From Verrucomicrobiales bacterium (GTDB lineage: Bacteria > Verrucomicrobiota > Verrucomicrobiia > Methylacidiphilales > JAAUTS01), in assembly GCA_031256975.1 (NCBI GenBank), contig JAIRPN010000012.1:1-49470 (forward strand): a stretch of DNA of 49,470 bases, in the 5' to 3' direction. Both the position numbers and the translations under genes were made by a program. Of the stretch, positions 15,897 through 25,741 are shown piece after piece. Position 1 is the stretch's first letter. Each line of letters starts with the position of its first letter. Under the pieces are notes generated by a model. The model ran no database searches and was not told the origin of the DNA. It saw only the letters and a program-made list of their open reading frames with translations.

Positions 15897-17066
15897 ATGA
15901 ATTACCCGCAAGAGCTCGAAAACTGGTGGCTGACCGAGGCTGGACGCCACCTGCAGTTGCGCGATCCCAAGACCATCGCGCAACGCCTGGCGGAGCGCGC
16001 CGGAAAATTGAGCGACGCCTTCACCATCGACCGGGAAGAACGCTTTACCGACTGTTATGCCGATCCGCTAACCGTGGCGGCCTATGGCAATTATTTCTTC
16101 CCGCAAACCTACGCGCGCACCAATTTCGTCATTAGCGAGTTGCTCAACTTTCGCCACTGGACCCCGCCACAGGATCGTCCATTGCGCATCCTCGACCTCG
16201 GCGGCGGTACCGGCGCGGCGCTAATCGCCGGCGTCGACCTGCTTTCCGAAAAATTCCCCCATTGCCAATTCCATACTACCCTGGTCGATCAATCGGAAAC
16301 CGCGCTGAAACTTTACCGCCATCTCACCCGCGACCAGCGCAAACGCCACTTGTTCAAATCCAGCGCCGTGCGCGCCAGCCTGACCGAATCCGCGCACTGG
16401 AACATCCGCGAGCCACAAGACCTGATCCTGGTTAGCTTCTCGCTTGGCGAAGCCTTCTATCAACAAGAGGATTCGGTCGTGCAAGCCTGGTTGGGACAAT
16501 TGCTCGACAAACTTACCCCCAACGGCCTGTTAGTCATCCTCGAACCCGCACTCAAGGAAACCAGCGAACGGCTCGAACGGCTGCGCGACTTCGTCGTTAG
16601 CGAGTCGCCGCGCAACTGGCACATCTGGGGACCCTGCCTGCATGAAAAAAACTGCCCGTTGCTGGCAGGCAAGAAACACTGGTGCCACGAAGTCCGCAAC
16701 TGGCAAATCCCGCCCACCATCAACCGCATCAACGACAGGCTCCGCCGCAGTGTCTGGGACCTGAAGTTCAGTTTCCTGGCCCTCGGGAAAACTCCCCCGC
16801 CAAACGCAACCGACATTAATGGCGATCCCCGCCACGTGCGACTGCTCACTCCCGTCGTTAGCGGCCATGGGAAGCTATTGCTAAGCGGCTGCAACGCCAA
16901 CGGCGAGCATGCCGAATACGACATTCTGAAACGTCATCTCGACAAACCGCAGGCCAGACAACTCGAAACCCTGAAGCGCGGCGACATTGTCACCTTCAAT
17001 GCACTGGAAAAACTCGGCGGCAAAAATCAGTATCGCCTGACGGATTCCGGCTTTAGTGTCCGTTGA
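15897..17066 (+). CDS. Rsm22/METTL17-type ribosomal small subunit methyltransferase-like protein
   Basis: A 389-residue protein with a SAM-binding motif I at LRILDLGGGTGAAL (about 96-109) and a second-half Cys-rich signature, GPCLHEKNCPLLAGKKHWCHE (245-265). Cysteines 247, 253, 263 and 332 match in order and approximate spacing the Fe-S ligands described for the mitochondrial homologue METTL17; this comparison is from memory. The family associates with the small ribosomal subunit during assembly. The catalytic status of bacterial members is not settled. The gene is divergent from shc across a 121-base gap and carries five TTAGCG/CGCTAA hexamers. Confidence 0.8.
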   Translation: MNYPQELENWWLTEAGRHLQLRDPKTIAQRLAERAGKLSDAFTIDREERFTDCYADPLTVAAYGNYFFPQTYARTNFVISELLNFRHWTPPQDRPLRILDLGGGTGAALIAGVDLLSEKFPHCQFHTTLVDQSETALKLYRHLTRDQRKRHLFKSSAVRASLTESAHWNIREPQDLILVSFSLGEAFYQQEDSVVQAWLGQLLDKLTPNGLLVILEPALKETSERLERLRDFVVSESPRNWHIWGPCLHEKNCPLLAGKKHWCHEVRNWQIPPTINRINDRLRRSVWDLKFSFLALGKTPPPNATDINGDPRHVRLLTPVVSGHGKLLLSGCNANGEHAEYDILKRHLDKPQARQLETLKRGDIVTFNALEKLGGKNQYRLTDSGFSVR

Positions 17067-17073
17067 TTTATCC

Positions 17074-18141
17074 TTACTTGCCGAACTGATGCACGTCTGA
17101 CTTGGTCGCGTCACCCCCGCCGCCGGCGCCTGTCGGGTCGCCGCTGATCTGCTTGTACGCGCGGACGTAATCCACCAGCATTTTTTGCGGATAAACCGAG
17201 GCGTCGACGCCCTTGATGCCGCCCCAGTCGCCGCCAACGGCGAAATTGAAAATTATGAAGGCCGGCTTGTCGAACGGCCATTTGTCATTGTCATCACCCT
17301 GCCTGGCAAAAGTAAAATAGTGCTGGCCGTCGACGAAAAAACGCATGCCCTTGGAATACCACTCAACGGCATACACATGATACTGGTCCTCGCAGTCGCC
17401 AATGGTGGTGTGATTGCCTTGCTGGGTGCCTTTCATGTGGTTAAAGGCTCCGGTATGAACGGTGCCATGAACTTCACCGGGCTGGTAACCGACATATTCC
17501 ATGATGTCGATCTCGCCGCAGCGCGGCCAGCCGCCACCACCGGTGCCCAGCATCCAGAATGCCGGCCAAATGCCGCGTCCGTGCGGCAGCTTGATGCGCG
17601 CCTCGATGCGGCCGTAGGTAAACTCGGCCTTGCCACGCGAATTCATGCGACCGGAAGTGTACTGCATGCCGCCGCTTTTTTCCTTGCGCGCCTCGATCAC
17701 CAGATTTCCGTTCTCGACACGGATGTTGTTCGGGCTGTCCGTGTAGGCCTGCAATTCACGATTGCCACCACCCTTATTGTTCTGCTCAATGGTCCATTTG
17801 GAAGAATCAGGCGGGCCATCCTTGTCAAATTCGTCCGACCAGACCAGCTGCCATTTGGCGGGATCAGGTTTGTACGCCCCATCATCATTCTGCGACATAG
17901 TTGACGGTGGATTGGCGGCAGGAACCGGTTCGGAAGCGGGCGGGGTCATCACCGGTGATGTTGCGGAATGATCAGCCGTTTGTCCCGCCGAAACAGTCGT
18001 GCCGGCAGCGGTTCCGCCAACAGCAGTTGAGCCTGAAGTCGTATTACCCCCCACCGCCCGCAAGTCCTGCCAAGCCTGCGCTGACAAAACTCCCACCGTT
18101 AGCGCCCCGCATACCAGCCAGGCCAGGATTCGAATATTCAT
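17074..18141 (-). CDS. Secreted glycoside hydrolase family 16 (beta-1,3-glucanase/laminarinase-like)
   Basis: A 355-residue protein from the ATG at 18141 (a GTG two codons earlier is possible). The signal peptide ends near VLSAQA. A Thr/Ser/Ala/Pro-rich linker of about 70 residues follows, and the GH16 jelly roll begins WQLVWSDEFD near residue 97. The catalytic motif E-I-D-I-M-E is at residues 210-215 (GEIDIMEYVG). RIEARIKLPHGRGIWPAFWML and VDYVRAYKQ are typical of bacterial laminarinases. Predicted action is endo-hydrolysis of beta-1,3-glucans such as laminarin. No transporter or SusD-like partner is adjacent. Confidence 0.92.
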   Translation of the reverse strand: MNIRILAWLVCGALTVGVLSAQAWQDLRAVGGNTTSGSTAVGGTAAGTTVSAGQTADHSATSPVMTPPASEPVPAANPPSTMSQNDDGAYKPDPAKWQLVWSDEFDKDGPPDSSKWTIEQNNKGGGNRELQAYTDSPNNIRVENGNLVIEARKEKSGGMQYTSGRMNSRGKAEFTYGRIEARIKLPHGRGIWPAFWMLGTGGGGWPRCGEIDIMEYVGYQPGEVHGTVHTGAFNHMKGTQQGNHTTIGDCEDQYHVYAVEWYSKGMRFFVDGQHYFTFARQGDDNDKWPFDKPAFIIFNFAVGGDWGGIKGVDASVYPQKMLVDYVRAYKQISGDPTGAGGGGDATKSDVHQFGK

Positions 18142-18244
18142 TTGCACATTTATGCACTTAAAGAAAAGAAATCAAGCCCTAAACCCATATCCCGTCCCAC
18201 CCTGTGCGATCAATAATACTTTTGAACCATCACCTTCACGCGAT

Positions 18245-19507
18245 CTACCTAGGTCGCATGGCGGCCCCGTTCGCGCCGAGCGCGCGGCTTAAAATACCGG
18301 TCGCTTTTTTGAAGAATCGTTTCTGGTAGTGGTAGAACGCGCTCCTCTTGAAGCGTTTGTAGGCGCTGTTATTGATGTCATCGATATTTGTCTGCACAAT
18401 CCACCGAAGAAACTCTTTTTCCGTTACCTGTTCTTGATTTTGGATAAAACGTTGCCGGACTTCGTTCCAGAAACATTTGGCAATTTCCGCCACGACAATT
18501 TTTGTGGTCAAATCGCGGATGATTTTGCGGTGGAAGCCCGCCGGGACAGCCAAACCGTAATCAGCCGGATTGGCATTTTCCGCCCACAGGCCGGCGATGG
18601 TCCTGTAACATTTTTCGCAGCGGCAGCAGTTGTCGCCTTTTGACGACAGCCAGCACACCCGCAGCTTCACTTTTCCGTAACGGCAGATGTTTTGCACCTT
18701 CATTTGCCTGTTCAATTCGTATTGATGGTGCACGGTCGAGACGCCGCAAAATTTTATATTGCTATCAATGGTGGGATGCGATGCGCAGGACTGGCGCATT
18801 TCCGCGGTGTAGGAGGACGCCATGTAAAGCCGGTTGATCCCTTCCAAATAAGCGTACGGAGCCGCCTGCCCGATTGTGCCAATGCCATGCTGAAAGCCAA
18901 ACCACCATTTGTTACCCGAGGTGGAAACCATTTCGCCAAGGAACCCTTCATCAACAAATATCTTGTTGTTGGTTTTCATCACCGTGTACGGCACTCCGAA
19001 ATCGGCGGCAATGTTCTTGACGTGGTTTTCCACCTTTTCCCAAGCCTGCACACTGGTCATTGGCACGTCGCCGCCCCACGAAATAATCAAATGCGGCTTT
19101 TGTTCCCTGCCCTCGATCAATGAGGATGTCGCATCCACGCCGCCGCTAAAAAACAAACCCGCCTGCCGTCCGTCGGTCCGGTGTTCAAGCACCCGGCCAA
19201 CCGTTACCTTGCCGCCAAAATGCAGCATGGGATACATCTCCGCATAGCTGCGTTTTAATTTTTCAATCGAATGATAAAAGTCATGGTCCAATTCATCCAG
19301 GACCAGTTCCGCGTCCGTCAGCCACACGATCGGCAGCACATTGGCCAAGAATGGAATGACCGCTATCCCCGCCGGGACACTGGAAACATCCTGCCGATAG
19401 GCCATGTAAAAAGTTTTATCCCGAAAAACACCGGGAATATCCGTGGTGAAATTTACGAGAATTTCATTGCCCCTGCTTGATACATCGTTGACGGTAATGT
19501 TGCGCAT
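18245..19507 (-). CDS. PP-loop ATPase domain protein, polysaccharide-associated
   Basis: A 420-residue protein with an ATP-pyrophosphatase P-loop S121-G-G-V-D125 in GLFFSGGVDATSSL and a Cys cluster ending CCRCEKC (C294, C295, C297, C300), with C285 just before it. PP-loop enzymes of the QueC and asparagine-synthetase groups adenylate a substrate before amide, thiol or nitrile formation, and a C-x2-C-x2-C-type zinc site near the C-terminus is common in QueC. It lies 8 bases downstream of the pyruvyl transferase gene on the same strand, so the two form an operon. The pairing suggests modification of a cell-surface sugar. The region is AT-richer than its neighbours and nearly lacks the TTAGCG hexamer, consistent with transfer. 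The exact reaction is unknown. Confidence 0.72.
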   Translation of the reverse strand: MRNITVNDVSSRGNEILVNFTTDIPGVFRDKTFYMAYRQDVSSVPAGIAVIPFLANVLPIVWLTDAELVLDELDHDFYHSIEKLKRSYAEMYPMLHFGGKVTVGRVLEHRTDGRQAGLFFSGGVDATSSLIEGREQKPHLIISWGGDVPMTSVQAWEKVENHVKNIAADFGVPYTVMKTNNKIFVDEGFLGEMVSTSGNKWWFGFQHGIGTIGQAAPYAYLEGINRLYMASSYTAEMRQSCASHPTIDSNIKFCGVSTVHHQYELNRQMKVQNICRYGKVKLRVCWLSSKGDNCCRCEKCYRTIAGLWAENANPADYGLAVPAGFHRKIIRDLTTKIVVAEIAKCFWNEVRQRFIQNQEQVTEKEFLRWIVQTNIDDINNSAYKRFKRSAFYHYQKRFFKKATGILSRALGANGAAMRPR

Positions 19508-19515
19508 ATGCTTGA

Positions 19516-20739
19516 TCAGCTGATCCTCAAAATGGTATCCCCAACCTTGCTTTCAAGATCGGCCCGGCTTAAATAAACCTTGAGAAAGTCCGTGAAACTC
19601 GGCGTTTCCTCCCAAGCCAACGCATCTTTCACGGCCCGGAAATCAACGGGTTTTATCATCGAGACATTTTTCATCGTTTTCATGGATTGCTCATAAACGC
19701 CGGAAAGCTTTCCGTAGGAATTATCCAGCAGATAAACCTGTTTGCCCAGCCGCGCGGCGACGATGCCGACGTGCAACCGGTCGGTGACCACGATGTCCAG
19801 CGCATCAATGGCGCGGACAAAAAGCCTGGCATACAAATTCACCACCGCAGGATCCGCGCAGGAGCACCACACATGCCGCGACAAATCAAATGCCTCATCG
19901 GCATCAACACCCGCCTCCCCCTGTCTTTCCTTGTCCGTACGCAGGATGTAACCAAGCCGCAAGCCGCCGCCTGACAGCCAGGTTTTGTTTTTCAAGACGG
20001 CGGCAATGTCGGCATGAACTTTTTTATAAGTCAGGTATATTTCAAAATAAATGAATGACCGTTGTTGGGCGGTCAAAGCTGCCGCATTGGCCCTGAATTT
20101 CTCCCCGTCAAAGTCGTTCAAACGCTGAAAATCCAAATTAAACGCCATATCGTCAGCCAATATGAATTTCGCCCGATTGTTGCTGGCGATGCAGTATTCG
20201 TAACTCCGCCGTTCGCGGCAATAAACGGTGAACCTTTCATCCAACAGCCGGAGCAGGTCATCGCACTCGTAAAAACTTGAGGGCAAAATTACGCACTTCG
20301 CCAGGTTTTCGGCTTTGAACACGTCCAGGATTTTTTCATAATTCCAGTACTTAACAAATAATCCGCCTCCGCCATAGACGAGGTTGAATCTTTGTCCGCC
20401 CGGGACGACGGAAGAATCAAACGGGCGGTAACGATCCAACAGCTGATACTCCGCCTCCGCGATGACCATGTCCCCCAAGTTGCCGTGGTTGGGTAAAAAA
20501 TAAAAATCGTCCGGCAGTTCAATCTCCAAGCCGTGTTTTTCCGCCGGCACGGATGATGTCCCACGGTCTTCCTGTAAAACACCGGCGATCGTACTGTTAA
20601 ACAGATCCTCAATCAACAGGTTGACTTTTTGCCTTTGGCTGGGTGTTTTTTGTAATTTTAACTTTGCACCGAGGATTCTAACCACTTTACACCGCCCTTC
20701 ATTTCTGATGGAAAAAACTCTCTGCAAAATATTAAGCAT
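19516..20739 (-). CDS. Polysaccharide pyruvyl transferase family protein
   Basis: A 407-residue protein. The family N-terminal motif is YFLPNHGNLGDMVIAEAEYQLL near residue 79, followed by LVYGGGGLFVKYW near 124. The C-terminal part has VVTDRLHVGIVAARLGKQVYLLDNSYGKL near residue 327, the conserved H-rich element of this family. Members transfer pyruvate from PEP to sugars of exopolysaccharides or cell-wall polymers, making a ketal. It is the first gene of a two-gene operon with the PP-loop protein. No glycosyltransferase, flippase or polymerase is nearby, so the pair is an isolated modification unit. The AT-rich 135-base gap upstream must hold divergent promoters for this gene and cinA. Confidence 0.85.
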   Translation of the reverse strand: MLNILQRVFSIRNEGRCKVVRILGAKLKLQKTPSQRQKVNLLIEDLFNSTIAGVLQEDRGTSSVPAEKHGLEIELPDDFYFLPNHGNLGDMVIAEAEYQLLDRYRPFDSSVVPGGQRFNLVYGGGGLFVKYWNYEKILDVFKAENLAKCVILPSSFYECDDLLRLLDERFTVYCRERRSYEYCIASNNRAKFILADDMAFNLDFQRLNDFDGEKFRANAAALTAQQRSFIYFEIYLTYKKVHADIAAVLKNKTWLSGGGLRLGYILRTDKERQGEAGVDADEAFDLSRHVWCSCADPAVVNLYARLFVRAIDALDIVVTDRLHVGIVAARLGKQVYLLDNSYGKLSGVYEQSMKTMKNVSMIKPVDFRAVKDALAWEETPSFTDFLKVYLSRADLESKVGDTILRIS

Positions 20740-20874
20740 GGACGCTGTTCAGCGTAATTAAGCCAAACTTTGTTAGCAACCAGAAATTGAAATTTTACCG
20801 ACGACTCATGCCTTAATATTTAACAGACAATTGTCGTTTTACTTTAATCACTCCCGTGCTTAATTTAATTTTTC

Positions 20875-22107
20875 ATGATCATCGAAGTCATCAACACTGG
20901 CAGCGAACTTTTGCTCGGCCAGGTGCTCAACACCCATCTGGGTTATTTCTCCGAACAACTGCTGCCGCTGGGCGTCCGCGTAACGCGTGCAGACACGGTG
21001 CCCGACGGACCCTTGATCGAGCAGTCCATCCGCGAATCGATGAGCCGCGCCGACGTGGTGCTGGTGACCGGCGGACTCGGCCCGACCTCCGACGACCTGA
21101 CCCGCGACATTATTTCCAGAATGTTCAACGCGCCGCTGGAATTTCATCCGGAAATCCTGGACAAAATCTACACTTACTTCGCGCAACGCAAAGTCGTCCC
21201 CGGCCCGTTGACCCGCGTGCAGGCCTTCGTCCCGCAAGGCGCAACGGTATTGCCCAACAATCACGGCAGCGCCCCCGGCCTGTATTTGCAGCGCGACGGC
21301 AAACACCTGTTCTGCCTGCCCGGGCCGCCGCGCGAACTGAAACCCATGTTCGAGGATTACGCCCTGCCGATCCTGCGCGAACTGTTCGCCGGAATTCCTC
21401 CCCTGGCGAGAAAAGTGCTGCGCGTCTACGGCGTCGGTGAGTCCCTGTTACAAGAGCGGGTGGAACATCACATTCTCGCCATTAGCGATCAAATTGAAAT
21501 CGGTTACTGCGCCCGGCTCGGCGAGGTGGACCTGCGTTTCATCGCCGCCAACGGCGAGCTTGTGAAACAAGCCAGCGCCAAGGCCCGTGAACTTCTCGGC
21601 GAGGCCATTTACGCTGAGGATGAAGGCAACATGGAGCAAACCGTCATTAGCGCCGCCCGCGCCAAGCACAAAACCATCGCCACCGCCGAATCCTGTACCG
21701 GTGGTCTCGTCGCCCACCGCCTCACCAATATTCCCGGCTCATCCGCCGTGCTGCAACGCGGCTGGGTCACCTACAGCAACCAGTCAAAAGTGGATGAAAT
21801 CGGTGTCAGCGAGGAAACCCTGCGCCTGCACGGCGCCGTTAGCGCCGAATGTGCCCGCGAAATGGCTCGCGGCGCCCTCGCTGTTAGCGGTTGCGACCTA
21901 GCCGTCGCCCTCACCGGAATCGCCGGACCTGATGGCGGCACTGCGGAAAAACCCGTCGGCACTTTGTACGCCGGCCTCGCTTGGAAAGACGCTAAGGACG
22001 AAGTCCAAGTCGAAAGCCATCATAAGTTGCTGGTGCCCAAGCGTGACGATTTCAAACTGACCGCCTCGCAGTTCGCCCTGAACTTATTACGGCTAAAACT
22101 ATCATAA
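20875..22107 (+). CDS. cinA: CinA family protein (NMN amidohydrolase / competence-damage protein)
   Basis: A 410-residue two-domain protein of standard length. The N-terminal MoCF-like domain (about 1-170) has EVINTGSELLLGQVLNTH and VLVTGGLGPTSDDLTRD. The C-terminal PncC-like domain (about 255-405) has TIATAESCTGGLVAHRLTNI and LAVALTGIAGPDGGT. CinA proteins hydrolyse ADP-ribose and deamidate nicotinamide mononucleotide, recycling pyridine nucleotides. The cinA-recA order seen here is conserved in several phyla, and the 122-base gap allows co-transcription or a separate recA promoter. Five TTAGCG/CGCTAA hexamers occur in the gene. Confidence 0.95.
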   Translation: MIIEVINTGSELLLGQVLNTHLGYFSEQLLPLGVRVTRADTVPDGPLIEQSIRESMSRADVVLVTGGLGPTSDDLTRDIISRMFNAPLEFHPEILDKIYTYFAQRKVVPGPLTRVQAFVPQGATVLPNNHGSAPGLYLQRDGKHLFCLPGPPRELKPMFEDYALPILRELFAGIPPLARKVLRVYGVGESLLQERVEHHILAISDQIEIGYCARLGEVDLRFIAANGELVKQASAKARELLGEAIYAEDEGNMEQTVISAARAKHKTIATAESCTGGLVAHRLTNIPGSSAVLQRGWVTYSNQSKVDEIGVSEETLRLHGAVSAECAREMARGALAVSGCDLAVALTGIAGPDGGTAEKPVGTLYAGLAWKDAKDEVQVESHHKLLVPKRDDFKLTASQFALNLLRLKLS

Positions 22108-22229
22108 TCCGTTTCGCGCCAAGACTTCGCAAAAGGTTTACAATTTCCCGCTCGACTTCCCGTCGTCAGCGTGGACAATTTTCAGACTTAATTTAACCAT
22201 CACATAACATCAACACAGGACCAAATCAT

Positions 22230-23324
22230 ATGCCTCCAAAAACTGAAAGCAAAACTCCCGCAACACCCGCCAACGACAGCAAGGAACGCAAGAACCTCGA
22301 CCTGGCCATCCAGTCGATCGTCAAGCAGTACGGCGACAATTCCATTCTCCGCCTCGGCGACGAAGCCGCCAAACTGAAAATCGACGTCATCCCGACCGGT
22401 TCCATCGTCATTGACCGCGCCCTTGGCGTCGGCGGCTTCCCGCGCGGACGCATCATCGAGATTTTCGGCCCGGAATCCTCCGGTAAAACCACGCTGACGC
22501 TAACCGTCGTTGCCGAAGCGCAAAAGCGCGGCGGCACGGCGGCATTCATCGATGTCGAGCACGCGCTCGACCCCGGTTACGCGCGCAAGCTTGGTGTGAA
22601 CATGAACGAGCTACTGGTCTCCCAGCCGGATTCCGGCGAAGAAGCGCTCACCATCGCCGAGACGCTGATCCGTTCCAACGCCATCGACGTGCTGGTCATT
22701 GACTCCGTCGCCGCGCTGGTCACCAAGAACGAACTCGAAGGCCAGATGGGCGACGCCGTGGTCGGCTCGCAGGCCCGCCTGATGAGCCAGGCGATGCGCA
22801 AGCTCACCGCCATCATCAGCAAGTCGAAGACCATCTGCATTTTCACCAACCAGATCCGCGAAAAGATCGGTGTCATGTTCGGCAATCCCGAGACCACCCC
22901 CGGCGGCAAGGCGCTGAAATTCTATGCCAGCGTCCGCGTGGACATCCGCCGCATCGGCGCCATCAAGCAGCCCGACGGCACCGTGACCGGCAATCGCACC
23001 CGCATCAAATTGGTGAAAAACAAGGTCGCCCCGCCCTTCACCGAGGCCGAGTTCGACATCATGTACAACGAGGGCATTTCCAAGACCGGCTCGCTGCTGG
23101 ATTTGGCGATCGAGCAAAACGTCATCGAAAAACGCGGCGCTTGGCTCTCCTTCGAAGGCAACCAACTCGCCCAGGGCCGCGACGCCGCCAAGGACGAGCT
23201 GAAAAACAACGCCGAGCTTTACGCCAAGGTGGAAAAAGCCCTGCTGGCCAAACTGGACGGCGCCAACGGTGAACCGGCCGCGCCCGCCAAGAAAGAAAAA
23301 GCCAAGGCTGAAGCCGAGGAATAA
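22230..23324 (+). CDS. recA: Recombinase RecA
   Basis: A 364-residue RecA of normal length with Walker [10 protein letters not shown] at residues 80-88, [11 protein letters not shown] as Walker B, and the L2-region sequence [20 protein letters not shown]. The acidic tail (residues 345-364) is rich in Ala, Lys and Glu. RecA forms filaments on single-stranded DNA for recombination and SOS induction. No clear LexA-type box was recognised upstream. A strong intrinsic terminator follows. Only one CGCTAA hexamer is present, in line with the motif being rare in highly expressed genes. Confidence 0.98.
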   Translation: MPPKTESKTPATPANDSKERKNLDLAIQSIVKQYGDNSILRLGDEAAKLKIDVIPTGSIVIDRALGVGGFPRGRIIEIFGPESSGKTTLTLTVVAEAQKRGGTAAFIDVEHALDPGYARKLGVNMNELLVSQPDSGEEALTIAETLIRSNAIDVLVIDSVAALVTKNELEGQMGDAVVGSQARLMSQAMRKLTAIISKSKTICIFTNQIREKIGVMFGNPETTPGGKALKFYASVRVDIRRIGAIKQPDGTVTGNRTRIKLVKNKVAPPFTEAEFDIMYNEGISKTGSLLDLAIEQNVIEKRGAWLSFEGNQLAQGRDAAKDELKNNAELYAKVEKALLAKLDGANGEPAAPAKKEKAKAEAEE

Positions 23325-23352
23325 TCCGTCGTTAACTGTAAAATTTCAAAAG

Positions 23353-23386
23353 CCTGCCAACTTCACCGTTGGCGGGTTTTTTATTT
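23353..23386 (+). terminator. Intrinsic terminator of recA
   Basis: A 9-base stem (CCTGCCAAC / GTTGGCGGG, one G-T pair) with a 6-base loop is followed directly by TTTTTTATTT. It overlaps the 3' end of the convergent gene at 23381. Confidence 0.9.
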
Positions 23387-25660
23387 CACACTCAAATCAA
23401 TCTCACCCAAATCAATTTCCATCGGCAATGCTTCGGAAATTTCAAATGACACATCCTTGGCGGGCCAAACCTCTTTGGTGATGCGCCCGGTCTTTACCCA
23501 TTCTTCACTGGACGGAAATCGCAACGTGTATTTTCCCGGCGATAATCCGCAAAGTATTTTCGTATGTGAATTGTAATCAGCATCAAAATCTTCAACCTTC
23601 ATTCCATCTTTAAACAACTCCGGAAGGGGGAAAAACCAAGGATCATCCGGCGTGGTTTTTATCCTGCACAGCACATCCGTGCCTTTTTTAAAATCAATCT
23701 TCAATCTGTTATTTTTGCTGACGTCCACTTCACCATTCCAAGATTGCGCTCCCGGCAAGCGGATATAAACATGATATTTCTCCGTCATAAGCGCTGGCGT
23801 TGCGACCTGTTCCGCAATATCCGCCGAAAATCTACGCCAAGCCTGCAATTCGTCGCGACGGACCTTTCCTTGATCTGGTCCATTAGCACATACTGTTATC
23901 TTTCTTCCCGCATATTCCTTTAACTCACGCGGCAAACCCAAGGACAATTCCAGCGGCTTGGTCGAAATATCAACCGACAACAGCTCATCCCCGTCATCTC
24001 TGGGCAACGGCGCTTGCACGGCAAACGGTATGTCAAAGAACGGACCTTCATTTTTCGCTCTGAAAATTACTCCCCAAACCGGCTCCTTGCGGTTTAAAAA
24101 ATAATCACGGGAAACCTTAACTTCTCCATTATCGTCAGTTTGTTCATTGCTTTGACTGTACGATTTATCATTCTCACACACCAATAAAGTAATTTCGCGA
24201 TTAGCGTAAAGCTTTCCGTTTACCAAAATCCGGTATCGTACCGGCCCGGATTTGGGTGGTACCTCAACGTTCTCATCCCACCACGTCTTTAATGTTTGCG
24301 CCGCCTCCTTGGCAATACTTTGTGACGGATGTTGCATCACCAACTCGCGTAAAGTCTCCCTGGTGTCGTCGCGCCTCCAACGCTGCATCGCCCAAATTGC
24401 CGCCTGACACACATTCACATCACTATTGGCGTCCGCCTTGGTACAAATGAATTTTACAATCGCCGTCTGCATTCCGGTGCTGATCGGCTCGGCATTTGCG
24501 GGCCGATCTTCGCATGCCATGACCCGCTGCCGCAATGGATCAATCCAATCATCCTTTTTCTCCGGTGTCACAAATTTTGCCAACACCTTGATATACTCCG
24601 TCACCTGTCTGTCCGTTGCCTGTTCTGCCAGCGCTAACAGCAATTTCACCTCATGTTCTCCACCACTTTCCACCAACATTTCCAAACAAATGTGCCGTAT
24701 TTTATCGGCTTCATAGTTACCATCATTCAACTCCGCATCCACCAACCCGCCAACCGCCACCGAACCCCAATTCCAAGTTCCGGCATGTTGCAAAAATCGC
24801 GCCCGCAACCCCCGATTTTCCTCAACCTCATAAAACACACCTCGGTTTTGCCAATCGGTCAAAACTACCCCGGCCGCTTCCTGCAGCCTTCCTTCGTCCA
24901 CCAACGCAATGAATGTCGCCTTAGCTTTCAATGGAGAGAAAGAATCAAACCCCGTTCCAACCATGCCAGTCCGCCAATAAGGCAACACTTCTTCCGCTTT
25001 GGCTGATCTTTCACCGGATACCAAATCCACCATTAGCGTCCAAAACTTGTTCTCATTCAACTCAAATGAAATTATTTTGCCATCATCACGCGCCTGCTCC
25101 ATGTATTGTTTCATTAACTTCCGGTATGGATTGACCGCCAGGAAAAACTCCGTCCACGCCAATTGTAACTCAGCCGGATATTTCTTCAGTTGTACATCGG
25201 CAGACACGGAAAATGGCGGCACCCCGGCTCTTTGTGGCGGCTGTTTCTCCCATTCACGCAATGTCAAACGAAGTTTCGCATCAAACAATGACTGAAACAT
25301 GAACGCCTTCCCGTAACTATCACCAGGCAAATTCGCAATCTCCCTCGCCAGTAACGGTAAAGTTTCCAGCCGGTCCACTTTTCTGCACAACAACCCAAAA
25401 AAACGCGTCAACAAATCTCCGTCTCGCACATAAGCCTTTTCCTTCATGAGACGGGAGAAAATTTTCAGTTCATCATCTGCCGAAAAATTTTTGTCAACCC
25501 CACTATTCCCCTCACACAAGTCCCCGACAACTCGATAAAACTCATCACCTTGCAATGCCAAAATATCATCGACAGACTCAATCTTGGCGGCACCCAATCC
25601 GGCGGAAAACCAACAGAAAATCAGCAGCGAACCAAGCAGAATGCGGGGGCATTTTCGCAT
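23381..25660 (-). CDS. Large secreted protein of unknown function (helical repeat plus beta-sandwich)
   Basis: A 759-residue protein with a signal peptide (LLGSLLIFCWFSAGLGA, residues 8-24). Residues about 30-480 are mostly helical, with short repeats such as CQAAIWAMQRWRRDDTRETL and PSQSIAKEAAQTLKTWWDEN that look like HEAT or TPR units. Residues about 490-759 are predicted beta-rich, with Ig-like segments (VRYRILVNGKLYANREITLL, SPGKYTLRFPSSEEW). I do not recognise the family. The gene is AT-richer than its neighbours, convergent with recA, and stands alone. A periplasmic or surface scaffold is possible but unsupported. Confidence 0.6.
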   Translation of the reverse strand: MRKCPRILLGSLLIFCWFSAGLGAAKIESVDDILALQGDEFYRVVGDLCEGNSGVDKNFSADDELKIFSRLMKEKAYVRDGDLLTRFFGLLCRKVDRLETLPLLAREIANLPGDSYGKAFMFQSLFDAKLRLTLREWEKQPPQRAGVPPFSVSADVQLKKYPAELQLAWTEFFLAVNPYRKLMKQYMEQARDDGKIISFELNENKFWTLMVDLVSGERSAKAEEVLPYWRTGMVGTGFDSFSPLKAKATFIALVDEGRLQEAAGVVLTDWQNRGVFYEVEENRGLRARFLQHAGTWNWGSVAVGGLVDAELNDGNYEADKIRHICLEMLVESGGEHEVKLLLALAEQATDRQVTEYIKVLAKFVTPEKKDDWIDPLRQRVMACEDRPANAEPISTGMQTAIVKFICTKADANSDVNVCQAAIWAMQRWRRDDTRETLRELVMQHPSQSIAKEAAQTLKTWWDENVEVPPKSGPVRYRILVNGKLYANREITLLVCENDKSYSQSNEQTDDNGEVKVSRDYFLNRKEPVWGVIFRAKNEGPFFDIPFAVQAPLPRDDGDELLSVDISTKPLELSLGLPRELKEYAGRKITVCANGPDQGKVRRDELQAWRRFSADIAEQVATPALMTEKYHVYIRLPGAQSWNGEVDVSKNNRLKIDFKKGTDVLCRIKTTPDDPWFFPLPELFKDGMKVEDFDADYNSHTKILCGLSPGKYTLRFPSSEEWVKTGRITKEVWPAKDVSFEISEALPMEIDLGEIDLSVK

Positions 25661-25741
25661 GCCGTGAGCCTAATCCCGCAGCAACAAAAGTCCATTCATA
25701 ATTCCCGCCATTTACTAAGACGAGCACTAGTGGCGCGAGAC

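Noticed and set aside
22108..22229. LexA-type SOS box upstream of recA
   Set aside because: No convincing palindromic box was visible; a -35-like TGGACA near 22172 has no partner at the right distance.
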